From positions 186,001 to 250,000 of the forward strand of contig NZ_JACHOB010000002.1 in assembly GCF_014199615.1 (NCBI RefSeq): DNA of 64,000 bases, in the 5' to 3' direction. Numbering within the stretch: position 1 is the stretch's first letter; the number at the start of each line of letters is the position of its first letter. The position numbers were made by a program, and so were the translations under genes. The notes below the pieces were generated by a model that worked only from the letters and a program-made list of their open reading frames with translations, made no database searches and was not told the DNA's origin. The stretch comes from Parvularcula dongshanensis (GTDB lineage Bacteria; Pseudomonadota; Alphaproteobacteria; Caulobacterales; Parvularculaceae). Positions 17,226 to 26,080 of the stretch are shown piece by piece.

Positions 17226-18161
17226 TTACTGGGCTTCGTAGGCGGGCTCGCCGACGTAGGGTTCGAGCGCCTGTAGGTCCTCGGCGCTCATGTCGAGGTA
17301 GCGGCCGCCGTCGCCCTCGGCGACCTTCACGGCGCCGAAGGGCACGATGCGGGAGTCGCCATTGTACTCGACGGCGATGTTCTGCGCCGTACCGTTCTCT
17401 CCCATGATGACGTCGGCGACGGCGATCGCGTCGGGCTCGTCGCCAAGGGCGATCGGTTGTTCGAGAAGCTCGGAGACCAGGATCGCGTTTTGCGACAGCG
17501 CGTCCTCGTCGAACTCGCTCGGCTCTCCGGTCACCTCGGCGCGCAGGCGCGGGTCACGCGCCGGGTCGGTGGTGAAGCTGACCGCGTCCGCGCCGTAGGC
17601 GTCGCCGCCGATGACCAGGCGGTCGAAGCGGCCGTCCTCGGACAGGACGAGGTCGTCGATCTCGCCCTCGGCCTCGCCGTCCTGACCGTAGGCATCCTCG
17701 CCGATCAGGCCACTGGCGTTGACGCCCGAGTAGGCGAGGTAGCTGCGGCCGTCATAGGAGACGATCGGCCCCGTCGCCTGCTCTCTGGCCGCCTCGAGGT
17801 CGGCACGCTGCCCTTGGGGCGCATCCAGGCCCATCGCCTCGTACTCCGAAGCGAGCATCATGTCCTTGCCGCCCGGCTCCTCATTGCCCGGCTCGATCGG
17901 GTTGCGGGTCATCTCCTCGCCGGTCTCGGGGTAGTCTTCGGCCCGAAGCTCGCCGGGCTGGACCTGGCCGGGCCCTTCCTGCGCGGGCTGACCGATGTCG
18001 TCCGCGCTCGCGATCTGCTCGGCCTCGGGCCGCGCTTCGGTGGCGTTCTGCGCCTCGATCGCGTCGAAGTCCGTGTCGGAGCCGGTGCCGCCATCGGTGA
18101 CCTGACCGCCGCAAGCGGCGAGCGCGAAGAGGGCGGCGGCGGAGAGAAGCTGGGTCTTCAT
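17226..18161 (-). CDS. PRC-barrel-like lipoprotein
   Basis: The 311-residue protein has a lipobox (LLSAAALFALAAC), a long acidic low-complexity region rich in Asp, Glu, Gly and Gln (residues about 20-130), and a C-terminal half with PRC-barrel features. One repeat is near ASGLIGEDAYG with GEIDDLVLSEDGRFDRLVIGG, and a second with IAVADVIMGENGTAQNIAVEYNGDSRIVPFGAVKV. PRC-barrel proteins are often found in envelope or stress contexts in alphaproteobacteria. The start at 18161 matches the signal peptide; a longer reading to 18206 gives a poor leader. The partner is unknown. Confidence 0.75.
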   Translation of the reverse strand: MKTQLLSAAALFALAACGGQVTDGGTGSDTDFDAIEAQNATEARPEAEQIASADDIGQPAQEGPGQVQPGELRAEDYPETGEEMTRNPIEPGNEEPGGKDMMLASEYEAMGLDAPQGQRADLEAAREQATGPIVSYDGRSYLAYSGVNASGLIGEDAYGQDGEAEGEIDDLVLSEDGRFDRLVIGGDAYGADAVSFTTDPARDPRLRAEVTGEPSEFDEDALSQNAILVSELLEQPIALGDEPDAIAVADVIMGENGTAQNIAVEYNGDSRIVPFGAVKVAEGDGGRYLDMSAEDLQALEPYVGEPAYEAQ

Positions 18162-18249
18162 GAGAGCCTCGTTCGTGTGGAATCCGTAATCGGACAACAC
18201 GTACAAGGCCCTGAGCGTTCGGCCCGCCGCTGCGGGCGGGCCGCTTACC

Positions 18250-18858
18250 TCACGCGGAGGCGAGGTTCGCCTCGGCGAACTCGTAGTTCGCGAGCTTGTC
18301 CAGGAAGTTCGAGACGTAGCCCGGCCGCGCGTTGCGGAAGTCGAGGTAGTAGGCGTGCTCCCACACGTCGAGGCCGAGGATCGGCGTGCCCTCGCCGGTC
18401 GCGACGGGGTTCGAGCCGTTCGGCGTCTTCGTGGTCTTGAGCTTGCCGTCGGACCCGACGATCAGCCACGCCCAGCCGGAGCCGAACTGCGCCGCCGCGT
18501 CCTTCGAGAAGCTGTCGCGGAAGGCCTCGACGCTACCGAAGTCCTCTTCGATCTTGGACTTGAGCTTGTCCGGCATGGTGCCGCCCGACGGGCTCAGCGC
18601 CTGCCAGAAGTGGATGTGGTTCCAGTGCTGGCCGGCATTGTTGAAGACGCCGGCGCGCGACGCGTCGTCCTTGGACCACAGGATGATCTCTTCGAGCGAC
18701 TTGCCCTTCAGCTCGTCGTTCTCGTCCACGAAGCCGTTGAGCTTGTCGACATAGGCTTTGTGGTGCTTGCCGTGGTGAAGCTCGAGGGTCTCCTGGCACA
18801 TGCCGCGGTCGGCGAGCGCGCCTTCGCTGTAAGGAAGGCTCGGCAGGGTGAAGCTCAT
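18250..18858 (-). CDS. sodB: Superoxide dismutase, Fe type (or cambialistic)
   Basis: The 202-residue enzyme converts superoxide to oxygen and hydrogen peroxide. Metal ligands are visible in LELHHGKHHKAYVDKLN, GQHWNHIHFW and DVWEHAYYLDF. The NNAGQHWNH segment and FGSGWAWLIVGSDGKLKTTKTPN fit Fe-SOD better than Mn-SOD, but metal use cannot be settled by eye. The ATG at 18858 starts MSFTLPSLPYSEGAL, the standard Fe-SOD N terminus; the longer open frame upstream is not family-like. There is no signal peptide, so it is cytoplasmic. Confidence 0.96.
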   Translation of the reverse strand: MSFTLPSLPYSEGALADRGMCQETLELHHGKHHKAYVDKLNGFVDENDELKGKSLEEIILWSKDDASRAGVFNNAGQHWNHIHFWQALSPSGGTMPDKLKSKIEEDFGSVEAFRDSFSKDAAAQFGSGWAWLIVGSDGKLKTTKTPNGSNPVATGEGTPILGLDVWEHAYYLDFRNARPGYVSNFLDKLANYEFAEANLASA

Positions 18859-19007
18859 GGAAATTCTCCTTCTTGCGGGCGCCGGAAGCCGCGCATCAGG
18901 CGCGCCCGGCGCGGGGGTAGCACCGGCACGCGGCCTCGTCGCCTGCGCCCGGCACTTCGGGAACAGACGCGAAGAAGGATCGTTTCGTTTGGGGCTGCGC
19001 CGGACGC

Positions 19008-19340
19008 TCAGGCCGTGCGCAGGCGGGGCATCGGCCCTTTGAAGTAGGCGGTGTAGAGGTGCCGCGCATTGCCGAGCACCGTGCGGTCCAGAAGGTCGTT
19101 GGGCTCCTCGGCGCCGAGGGCGATGCGCCGCGCCATGCGGACGACCAGGAAGGCCCAGTCGAGGAGCAGCCACAAGAACAGACCGAGCGCGAACGGTAGA
19201 ACCGCCGCCTGTCCTGCGACGAAGAAGAAGCCGCCGCCCGCGAACGCCGCCGGGATGGCGAGCGAGCGCAGGATCGCGAGGTTGCTGGCCAGCCAGAACC
19301 GGGTATCCGTCGTCACGTAGGAGATAAAAGTCTGTTCCAT
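19008..19340 (-). CDS. Small membrane protein of unknown function
   Basis: The 110-residue protein has two hydrophobic stretches (SLAIPAAFAGGGFFFVAGQAAVLPFALGLFLWLLLDWAFLVV may form two or three helices) and a hydrophilic C terminus. I see no family motif. The initiating ATG is at 19340. It is divergent from the DUF4126 gene, and the region between holds two short palindromes. Confidence 0.65.
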   Translation of the reverse strand: MEQTFISYVTTDTRFWLASNLAILRSLAIPAAFAGGGFFFVAGQAAVLPFALGLFLWLLLDWAFLVVRMARRIALGAEEPNDLLDRTVLGNARHLYTAYFKGPMPRLRTA

Positions 19341-19362
19341 GACACGCTCTTCGCAGGTGCAC

Positions 19363-19403
19363 CCTCACACCGATGTGAGGCGACTTCGTCCCATGACGGG
19401 ACG
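19363..19403. promoter_or_regulatory. Two short palindromes in the divergent 19341-19581 interval
   Basis: CCTCACA-CCGA-TGTGAGG (19363-19380) and CGTCCC-ATGAC-GGGACG (19387-19403) lie side by side just upstream of the small membrane gene, on the side facing DUF4126. They look like operator half-sites but no known regulator motif matches. The rest of the interval up to 19581 shows no gene. Confidence 0.35.
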
Positions 19404-19581
19404 GTGACAAGTACGAGGTGCAGTGATCTTCACCGCCAACGGTTAACGCTTCCTCACCGTGACTGCGCTGCAACGGCCGGACGTTCACCTTTTCGCAGCG
19501 GCAGTGGCCGGAAAGCGCAGGACGCGTTGCCCCATGAGGGCTGGCCTGCTTCTCTTCGTCGCGGATCCCTAGGAGCGCGGA

Positions 19582-20196
19582 ATGGACGTGCTGACCGTCG
19601 CCTGCATCGGCCTCGCCATCGCCGCGGCGTCCGGATTTCGCGCCTTCCTGCCGCTCGCGGGCCTCGCGCTTCTCCAGCGAAGCGGCCTCGCCTTGCCGAT
19701 GAGCGAGTCGTACGATTGGCTGGCTTCGGACACGGCGCTGTGGATCCTCGGGACGGCCTGTCTATTGGAGATCCTCGCCGACAAGGTGCCGCTCATCGAC
19801 AACGTGCTCGACGCTGTCGGCCTCGTCGTCCGTCCGGCGGCCGGTGCGCTGGCGGTGCTCGCCGCGACGAGCGGGCTCGGCCCTGAGTTCAGCCTCCTGG
19901 CCGCCGTCCTCGCCGTGCCCGTGACGGGCTCGATCGCGGCGACCAAGGCGGCGGCGCGCGGCGCGTCCACTGCAAGCACGGGGGGCGTCGCGAACCCCGT
20001 CCTGTCTTTGCAGGAGGACGCGTTCGCGGGCACGACGCTCGTTCTCGCCGCGCTCGTACCCCTCCTGGTGCCGGTCTTCCTCGTCCTTCTCTTCCTCTTC
20101 CTCCGGCGGCTCTTCAGACGGCTGAAGGCAGCGGGCGGCGTCAGAGCTGCGCTGCGCCGCCGCCTCCGCAGGCCTTCCGGGACGGTGCGACCCTGA
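19582..20196 (+). CDS. DUF4126 family membrane protein
   Basis: The 204-residue protein has several hydrophobic helices. The N terminus CIGLAIAAASGFRAFLPLAGLALLQR is the recognisable DUF4126 signature (ASG(F/L)RAFLPL). Later helices are near LWILGTACLLEILADKVPLIDNVLD and LVPLLVPVFLVLLFLFLRRLF, and the C terminus is very basic (RRRLRRPSG). Function is not known for the family. The ATG at 19582 has AGGAGCG upstream. Confidence 0.82.
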   Translation: MDVLTVACIGLAIAAASGFRAFLPLAGLALLQRSGLALPMSESYDWLASDTALWILGTACLLEILADKVPLIDNVLDAVGLVVRPAAGALAVLAATSGLGPEFSLLAAVLAVPVTGSIAATKAAARGASTASTGGVANPVLSLQEDAFAGTTLVLAALVPLLVPVFLVLLFLFLRRLFRRLKAAGGVRAALRRRLRRPSGTVRP

Positions 20197-20213
20197 CGGC
20201 GCCCTAGCCATCG

Positions 20214-20231
20214 TATAAACGGCTGTTTATA
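20214..20231. promoter_or_regulatory. Palindromic operator candidate upstream of the metH module
   Basis: TATAAAC-GGCT-GTTTATA is a perfect 7-bp inverted repeat in an A/T-rich patch between DUF4126 and the homocysteine methyltransferase gene, 26 bases before its start. ArsR-type and other regulators control methionine genes in alphaproteobacteria, but I cannot assign the site to a named regulator. Confidence 0.5.
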
Positions 20232-20256
20232 TCACCGGCCAAACCGGAGCCTCGTC

Positions 20257-21321
20257 ATGTCCCCTGCCCCCACCGACCGCGAAGCCGCCCTGCGCACGGC
20301 GCTCGGCGAGCGTATCCTGATCCTCGACGGCGCCGCGGGGACGATGATCCAGAAGCACAAGCTCGGCGAGGCGGACTATCGCGGCGAGCGGTTCGCGGAT
20401 TGGCCGCAGGACGTCGGCGGCAACAACGACCTCCTGAACCTGACGCGGCCCGACGTGATCACGGGCATCCACGAGGCCTACCTGGAGGCGGGCGCCGACA
20501 TCATCGAGACGAACACGTTCAGTTCGACGACGATCGCGCAGGCCGACTACGGCATGGAGACGCTGGCGGTCGAGATGAACCGCGAAGGCGCGCGGCTGGC
20601 GCGGGAGGCGGCGGACCGGCACGCGACGCCCGAGAAGCCGCGCTTCGTCGCCGGCGCGATCGGCCCTACGAACCGCACGGCCTCGATCAGCCCGGACGTG
20701 AACGACCCCGGCGCGCGCAACACGACGTTCGAGGACCTGGCCGCGGCCTATCGCGAGGCGGCCGAAGCCCTGATCGAGGGGGGCGTCGACGCGCTTCTCA
20801 TCGAGACGATCTTCGACACGCTGAACGCCAAGGCCGCCCTCTTCGGCATCGAGGACGCCTTCGAGGGCGCGGGCCGCCGCGTGCCAATCATGCTGTCGGT
20901 GACGATCACGGACCAATCGGGCCGCACGCTGTCCGGCCAGACGGCGGCGGCCTTCTGGCACTCCGTCAGGCATGCGAAGCCGCTCTCGGTCGGCGTCAAC
21001 TGCGCGCTCGGCCCGGACCTGATGCGGCCTTACGTCGAGGAGCTGTCCCGGATCTGCGACGTGTACGTCTCGGCCTATCCGAACGCGGGCCTGCCCAACG
21101 CCTTCGGCGAGTACGACGAGACGCCGGAGAGCATGACCGCCCCCTTGCGCGAGTGGGCCGAGAGCGGCCTCGTCAACGTGCTCGGCGGGTGCTGCGGCAC
21201 GACGCCGGACCACATCCGCGCCTACGCCGAGGCGACGAAGGGCATGGCACCGCGGCAGGTGCCGGAGATCGAGCCCGCCATGCGCCTGTCGGGACTCGAA
21301 CCCTTCGTGATGGCCGGCTAG
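20257..21321 (+). CDS. metH: Homocysteine S-methyltransferase module of split methionine synthase
   Basis: The 354-residue protein is only the N-terminal homocysteine-binding barrel of cobalamin-dependent methionine synthase. It has [46 protein letters not shown], and the zinc ligands Cys249 (VNCALGPD) and Cys312/Cys313 (GGCCGTTP). The folate, cobalamin and reactivation domains of full-length MetH (about 1,200 residues) are absent. Split MetH is known in alphaproteobacteria such as Caulobacter, usually with the second gene adjacent. Here the next gene is galE on the other strand, so the partner must be elsewhere. A betaine- or S-methylmethionine-type methyltransferase is less likely given the [13 protein letters not shown] match to MetH. 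Confidence 0.9.
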   Translation: MSPAPTDREAALRTALGERILILDGAAGTMIQKHKLGEADYRGERFADWPQDVGGNNDLLNLTRPDVITGIHEAYLEAGADIIETNTFSSTTIAQADYGMETLAVEMNREGARLAREAADRHATPEKPRFVAGAIGPTNRTASISPDVNDPGARNTTFEDLAAAYREAAEALIEGGVDALLIETIFDTLNAKAALFGIEDAFEGAGRRVPIMLSVTITDQSGRTLSGQTAAAFWHSVRHAKPLSVGVNCALGPDLMRPYVEELSRICDVYVSAYPNAGLPNAFGEYDETPESMTAPLREWAESGLVNVLGGCCGTTPDHIRAYAEATKGMAPRQVPEIEPAMRLSGLEPFVMAG

Positions 21322-22313
21322 CGGCGCTCGGCAGCCAGCTTTCGCTCCCAGGCCATGGCGCTGCGCGCCATCTCTTCGAGGTCGTCGTGCTTCGGCGTCC
21401 AGTCGAGCGTGTCGTGGATGCGGCTGACGTCCGCCACGAGCGCGGGCGCGTCGCCGGGGCGGCGGGGCGCGATCTCGACGTTAAGCTTCTCGTTGGTGCA
21501 CCGCTCGACCGCGCGGATGACCTCTTTCACCGATGAGCCGCGGCCGTAGCCGCAGTTCATCGTCACCTGGCCGGGGTTCGCGAGGACGTGCTCGAGCGCG
21601 AGGACGTGGGCTTCTGCGAGGTCGGTGACGTGGATGTAGTCGCGCACGCAGGTGCCGTCCGGGGTCGGATAGTCGTCGCCGAAGAGCTGCATCTTGTCGC
21701 GCTGGCCGACGGCGACCTGCGAAGCGATCTTGATGAGGTGCGTCGCGTCAGGCGTCGACTGGCCCGTGCGGCCCTCGGGGTCGGCCCCCGCGACGTTGAA
21801 GTAGCGCAGGATCGCGGCCGACAGGCCATGCGCGCGGCCGACGTCGCGCATCATCGCCTCGGTCATCAGCTTGGACTGGCCGTAGGGGCTGAGCGGCACC
21901 TTGGGCGCGTCCTCGGCGAGCGGCGCGCCGTCCTCGCGCGGCTCGTACACGGCGGCGGTCGAGGAGAAGAGCATGGCCTCGGTGCCAGCCTCGACGAGCT
22001 GCGCCAAGAGGCCGAGCGTCGCGCAGGTGTTCTGGCGGTAGTACTTGATCGGGTCCGCGACGCTCTCGGGCACGACGATGCGGCCGGCGAAGTGCATGAC
22101 CGCGCGCGGCTTGTGGTCCTTCAGGACGCGGGCGACCAGCGCCTCGTCCGCGACGTCGCCAAGGACCAGCTCGGCCCCGTCCGGCACCGAGGCCTCGCGC
22201 CCCGTCGAGAGGTCGTCGAGGACGACGAGCTTGTAGCCACGGTCCGCGCAGGCCCAGGCGGCGTGGCTGCCGATGTAGCCGGCGCCGCCGGTAATCAGGA
22301 TGGTGTCGGTCAT
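21318..22313 (-). CDS. galE: UDP-glucose 4-epimerase
   Basis: GalE interconverts UDP-glucose and UDP-galactose for surface polysaccharides or galactose use. The 331-residue protein has the Rossmann NAD site [11 protein letters not shown], the catalytic Ser in [10 protein letters not shown], the YGQSK pair, [18 protein letters not shown] and the [18 protein letters not shown] motif specific to GalE. Its length is normal. It is tail-to-tail with the metH module; both stops share CTAG at 21318-21321. Confidence 0.95.
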   Translation of the reverse strand: MTDTILITGGAGYIGSHAAWACADRGYKLVVLDDLSTGREASVPDGAELVLGDVADEALVARVLKDHKPRAVMHFAGRIVVPESVADPIKYYRQNTCATLGLLAQLVEAGTEAMLFSSTAAVYEPREDGAPLAEDAPKVPLSPYGQSKLMTEAMMRDVGRAHGLSAAILRYFNVAGADPEGRTGQSTPDATHLIKIASQVAVGQRDKMQLFGDDYPTPDGTCVRDYIHVTDLAEAHVLALEHVLANPGQVTMNCGYGRGSSVKEVIRAVERCTNEKLNVEIAPRRPGDAPALVADVSRIHDTLDWTPKHDDLEEMARSAMAWERKLAAERR

Positions 22314-22368
22314 CGGTCCTCCTCGCGCGGTGCTACCGATTGCAAGCCCGCTGCCGCAAGCCGTCTTC

Positions 22369-23781
22369 TCAGGCGGGGCGGAGCGGGCTGCGCCGGTAGC
22401 CGTAGGCGAGGTAAACCACCGCGCCGATCGCCGACCAGACGACGAAGCGGATCCAGGTCGCCGGCGGCAGGCTGACCATCAGGTAGAGGCAGGCGAGCGC
22501 CGCGAGCGGACCCGTCACCCATACGAGCGGCGTTCGGAAGGGCCGGTTCAGGTCGGGCCGCGTCCGCCGCAGGACCATGACGCCGACGGAGACCGCCACG
22601 AAGGCGAAGAGCGTGCCGATGTTCGACAGCTCTGCGATCGCGCCCAGCGGGAAGAAGCCCGCGACGAAGGCGACCGCGCAACCGGTGATCAGCGTCGCGG
22701 TGCGCGGCGCCCCGGAACGCGGGTCGATCTTCGCGAGCCAGCCCGGCAGGAGGCCGTCCCGCGCCATGACGAAGAAGATCCGTGCCTGGCCGAAGATGAG
22801 GACCAGAAGCACGGTGGTGATGCCCGCGATCGCGCCGACCGCGACGACCGCGGCGCCGAAGCCGTAGCCGATCTCCCGAAGCGCGAAGGCCACCGGCTCC
22901 TTCACGTTGAGGGCCGTGTAGGGAACGACGCCTGTCAGGACGGCCGCCACGGCGAGGTAGGCGAGCGTGCAGACGCCGAGGGAGACGAGGATGCCGATCG
23001 GCAGGTTGCGCTGGGGATCCCGCGTCTCCTCGGCCGCCGTCGCGACCGCGTCGAAGCCGATATAGGCGAAGAAGATGATCGCTGCGCCGGTCGCGATCCC
23101 CTGCCAGCCGAAGGGGGCGAAGGGGTGCCACAGCGCAGGATCGACCTTCGGGCCCGCCAAGACGAGGAAGAGGAAGATCGCGCAGAGCTTCACGCCGACG
23201 AGGACGGCGTTGAACCGCGCGCCGTGGCGCACGCCGCTCGCGAGGAGGAAGGTGACGAAGAGCGCGATCGCGACGGCCGGAAGGTCGATCAGGCCGCCCT
23301 CCGAAGGCACGCTCTGCAGGCGCTCTGGCACGTCCAGCCCCACCTGCCCCAGGATGCCGGTGACGTAGCCGGACCATCCTGCGGCCACGGCGCCCGCGCT
23401 GACCGCGTATTCGAGGATGAGGTTCCAGCCCACCATCCAGGCCGCCGCCTCGCCCATGGTGGCGGAGGTGTAGGTGTAGGCGCTGCCCGCCACCGGCACC
23501 ATCGCGGCCAGCTCGGCGTAGACGAGGGCCGCAAGGCCGCAGGCCGTGCCCGCGAGGATGAACGACACGATGAGGGCAGGCCCTGCGTAGAGCGCCGCCG
23601 CGACGCCCGTCAGGACGAAGACACCCGTGCCGATGATGCAGCCGATCCCGAGGAGGGAGAGGTCGAGGGCGCCGAGGCTGCGCGGAAGCTTCTCCTCCTC
23701 CGTGCCGCCGAGCTGCTCGACCGTCCTGATGCGGAGGCGTGAGAGGCGGACCGGCGCGGCGCCGACGTCGATTTCACTCAC
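22369..23781 (-). CDS. APC-superfamily amino acid permease
   Basis: The 470-residue protein has about 12-14 membrane helices. The first carries LSLLGIGCIIGTGVFVLTGVAA, the GxGIGTGIF-type substrate site of the APC family; later pieces are MVPVAGSAYTYTSATMGE and FFAYIGFDAVATAAEETRDPQRNLPIG, typical of the cationic amino acid transporter/YfnA branch. It probably imports amino acids by proton symport; the substrate cannot be told. It lies 55 bases upstream of galE on the same strand. Confidence 0.9.
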   Translation of the reverse strand: MSEIDVGAAPVRLSRLRIRTVEQLGGTEEEKLPRSLGALDLSLLGIGCIIGTGVFVLTGVAAALYAGPALIVSFILAGTACGLAALVYAELAAMVPVAGSAYTYTSATMGEAAAWMVGWNLILEYAVSAGAVAAGWSGYVTGILGQVGLDVPERLQSVPSEGGLIDLPAVAIALFVTFLLASGVRHGARFNAVLVGVKLCAIFLFLVLAGPKVDPALWHPFAPFGWQGIATGAAIIFFAYIGFDAVATAAEETRDPQRNLPIGILVSLGVCTLAYLAVAAVLTGVVPYTALNVKEPVAFALREIGYGFGAAVVAVGAIAGITTVLLVLIFGQARIFFVMARDGLLPGWLAKIDPRSGAPRTATLITGCAVAFVAGFFPLGAIAELSNIGTLFAFVAVSVGVMVLRRTRPDLNRPFRTPLVWVTGPLAALACLYLMVSLPPATWIRFVVWSAIGAVVYLAYGYRRSPLRPA

Positions 23782-23932
23782 GAAGCGGCGCCCCGGCGGG
23801 GCGTGCGGGCGTTCGGCATGCGCAGGGAGCCTTCGGAAGGGCGCTGACGCCGTCGCGCGAAGCCGGTGCTGCCGCGTGCGCCTTCGGCCGTGACAATGCG
23901 CCTTCCGTGCTGCGGCGCAAGACGTCTTTTCG

Positions 23933-24607
23933 TCAGCCCGTCTCGGCCGCGAGCTGACGGATGGCGTCCAGCATCTGCGCGCGCGGCAGGGCGCCTTCGA
24001 AGCCGGCCTCTTCGTTGACGATGAAGGCGGGCACGCCGCCGACCCCGCCGGCGCGGAAGGCGGCCGCCTCCTCCGCGACGTCGGTGCGGTCTTCCTGGGT
24101 CTCGAGGCGGGCCGCGACCTCGTCCGCGTCCATGCCTGCGCGCCCCGCGAGCCGGGACAGCACGGTCCGGTCGCCGATGTCCTCGCCGCGCTGCCAGTAG
24201 GCCTCGAAGATCGCGCCCGCCACGTCGCGCTGGAGGTTGTCCTCGTGCGCCCAGCGGATGACGCGATGCGCGTCGAGCGTGTCGGGCAGCCACTCCGGCC
24301 GGTCGGGGTCGAAGCTGACGCCCGCGTCGCGCATCGCTTCCTTCAAGGCCTCGGTCATCGCGGCGCGCTGGCCTGCGTCGGGCACCTTCCGCTTGAGCGC
24401 CGCCTTGCGGTCCATGCCGCCCGGCGGCGTGTCGGGCGCGAGCCGGTAGGGCCGGTAGCGCAGCGCGACCGGTCCCTCCATCGACAGCGCTATGAGCGGC
24501 CAGCCGAGCGCGACGTGGCCGACATAGCACCACGGGCAGACGGGGTCCGTGACGAGGTCGATCGTCAGGACGGCTTCGTCCGCGTCGTCAGTGTCCGTAT
24601 CGCTCAT
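23933..24607 (-). CDS. DsbA-family oxidoreductase, FrnE-like
   Basis: The 224-residue protein is a thioredoxin-fold protein with CPWC at the start of the fold (DLVTDPVCPWCYVGH) and a helical insertion in the middle. The cis-proline loop is GGVGGVPAFIVNEE. This pattern and the lack of a signal peptide fit the cytoplasmic FrnE/2-hydroxychromene isomerase-like branch. I chose ATG at 24607 (MSDTDTDD), with GAGG 6 bases upstream. It lies directly after the GST gene, 22 bases away, so the two may form a thiol-related unit. Confidence 0.87.
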   Translation of the reverse strand: MSDTDTDDADEAVLTIDLVTDPVCPWCYVGHVALGWPLIALSMEGPVALRYRPYRLAPDTPPGGMDRKAALKRKVPDAGQRAAMTEALKEAMRDAGVSFDPDRPEWLPDTLDAHRVIRWAHEDNLQRDVAGAIFEAYWQRGEDIGDRTVLSRLAGRAGMDADEVAARLETQEDRTDVAEEAAAFRAGGVGGVPAFIVNEEAGFEGALPRAQMLDAIRQLAAETG

Positions 24608-24629
24608 CGGCAACCTCGTTCTCGGCGGT

Positions 24630-25268
24630 TCAGCGCGGGTACCAGCCCGCTTCGATCTCTTTCGCCGCGCCGGCGCGCCACTCGGTCACCGCCGGGCAGG
24701 TCCAGACGGTTTCGAGGTAGTCCTCGCATGCCTTCGGCATGGCGACGGGACCGTAAGTCTTTATGCGCGTGACGACCGGCGCGAACATCGCGTCGGCGCC
24801 GCAGAACTCGCCGTACAGGAACGGCCCCGCCGAACGCGAAAGCGCTTCGGACCAGAGCGTGAAGATCCGGGCGAGGTCGCGGCGCACGCCGAAGGGCACG
24901 GCGAGCCGCGCGCCCTCCGTCGTCAGGTCCATCGGCCAGGTTCCGCGCAGGCTCGAAAAGCCCGAATGCATCTCCGCGCTGGCGCAGCGGGCGTGGACGC
25001 GCAGCGCCCCATCCTCCGGCCAGACGCCGCCACGAGTATCGTTCAGGTATTCGAGGATGGCGAGGCTGTCCCAGACCGTCGTGCCGTCCTCCTCGATCAG
25101 GCAAGGCACGAGGCCCGACGGGCTTTCATCCTTGATCGACGCGCGGGTCTCCGGCTCGTCGAGGCGGATCAGGCGCTCGTCGAAGGTGAGGCCGAGCGTC
25201 CGCATCATCACCCAGGGCCGCATGGACCAGGAGCTGAGCGCTTTGTTGCCGATGACAAGCGTGGTCAT
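24630..25268 (-). CDS. Glutathione S-transferase family protein
   Basis: The 212-residue protein has the two-domain GST fold: an N-terminal thioredoxin-like domain with LVIGNKALSSWSMRPWVMMR and SPSGLVPCLIEEDGTTVWDSLAILEYLND (the glutathione-binding loop with cis-Pro and Asp-Ser) and an alpha-helical C-terminal domain. The Ser-rich N-terminal motif suggests a catalytic Ser type. The substrate is unknown. It is divergent from the enoyl-CoA hydratase gene. Confidence 0.9.
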   Translation of the reverse strand: MTTLVIGNKALSSWSMRPWVMMRTLGLTFDERLIRLDEPETRASIKDESPSGLVPCLIEEDGTTVWDSLAILEYLNDTRGGVWPEDGALRVHARCASAEMHSGFSSLRGTWPMDLTTEGARLAVPFGVRRDLARIFTLWSEALSRSAGPFLYGEFCGADAMFAPVVTRIKTYGPVAMPKACEDYLETVWTCPAVTEWRAGAAKEIEAGWYPR

Positions 25269-25333
25269 GCCGCCTCCTGATTGCGTCTTCCGTCTGTCCG
25301 GGCTTGGCTAGCGTAAAACGGGAGGATCCGGCC

Positions 25334-26077
25334 ATGGCCGAACACATCGAGACCCACAAGGAGGGCGCGGTCCTGCGCGTCGCCTTCGCGCGCCCCGAGA
25401 AGAAGAACGCGATCACGGGCGCGATGTACGGCGCGCTCGTCGAGGCGTTCGAGGCGTATGCGGCGGATGACGGCCTCCGAGCGCTCGTCCTTCACGGCGA
25501 GGGCGGCAGCTTCACGGCCGGCAACGACCTTCGCGACTTCCTGGGCGCGGGGTCGTTCGAGGGAGACCCGCCCGCCTTCGCCTTCATCAAGGCGATCCAC
25601 GCCGCGGAGAAGCCGGTCATCGTCGCGGTCGAAGGCTGGGCCGTCGGGATCGGCGCGACGATCCTGCTTCATGCCGACCTCGTCTTCATGGCGCGCTCGG
25701 CGACGCTGCGCATGCCCTTCACCGAGCTCGGCGTCGTGCCGGAGGCCGGCGCGAGCCGCCTCCTGCCCCGCCGTCACGGGCGGCAAGTCGCGAGCGAACT
25801 CTTCTTCCTGCAAGGGGGGATGAGCGCGCAACGCGCCTACGAAGTCGGCCTGTGCAACGCGGTGACCGACGATGGGGGCGCCCTGCCCCGCGCGCTCGAA
25901 GCCGCAGAGCAGATCGCCCGCCTGTCGCCGGACGTCGTCAAGCGGACGAAGCGGCTGATGCGCGAGCCGGACGACCTGATGGCGCACATGACCGAGGAGG
26001 TGCGCCAGTTCGGCGAGTGCCTGCGATCCGACGAGATGCAGGCGAAGCTCGCCTTCATGACCGGGGCGAAAGGCTGA
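25334..26077 (+). CDS. Enoyl-CoA hydratase/isomerase family protein
   Basis: The 247-residue crotonase-fold protein has RVAFARPEKKNAITGAMY, the oxyanion-hole loop GGSFTAGNDLRDF, the second oxyanion segment EGWAVGIGATILLHADLVFMA and ELGVVPEAGAS with the catalytic Glu position. It may hydrate or isomerise an acyl-CoA; the exact substrate cannot be read. The ATG at 25334 has GGAGG at 25321-25325. It ends 3 bases before the convergent SIMPL gene. Confidence 0.9.
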   Translation: MAEHIETHKEGAVLRVAFARPEKKNAITGAMYGALVEAFEAYAADDGLRALVLHGEGGSFTAGNDLRDFLGAGSFEGDPPAFAFIKAIHAAEKPVIVAVEGWAVGIGATILLHADLVFMARSATLRMPFTELGVVPEAGASRLLPRRHGRQVASELFFLQGGMSAQRAYEVGLCNAVTDDGGALPRALEAAEQIARLSPDVVKRTKRLMREPDDLMAHMTEEVRQFGECLRSDEMQAKLAFMTGAKG

Positions 26078-26080
26078 CGC

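Noticed and set aside
20197-20256. SAM or SAH riboswitch before the metH module
   Set aside because: The gap is only 60 bases and lacks the conserved stems; the palindrome fits a protein operator better.
22300-23742. 480-codon plus-strand frame opposite the APC permease
   Set aside because: The composition is very Arg/Glu/Asp rich with no motif; the minus-strand permease has clear membrane helices and family motifs.
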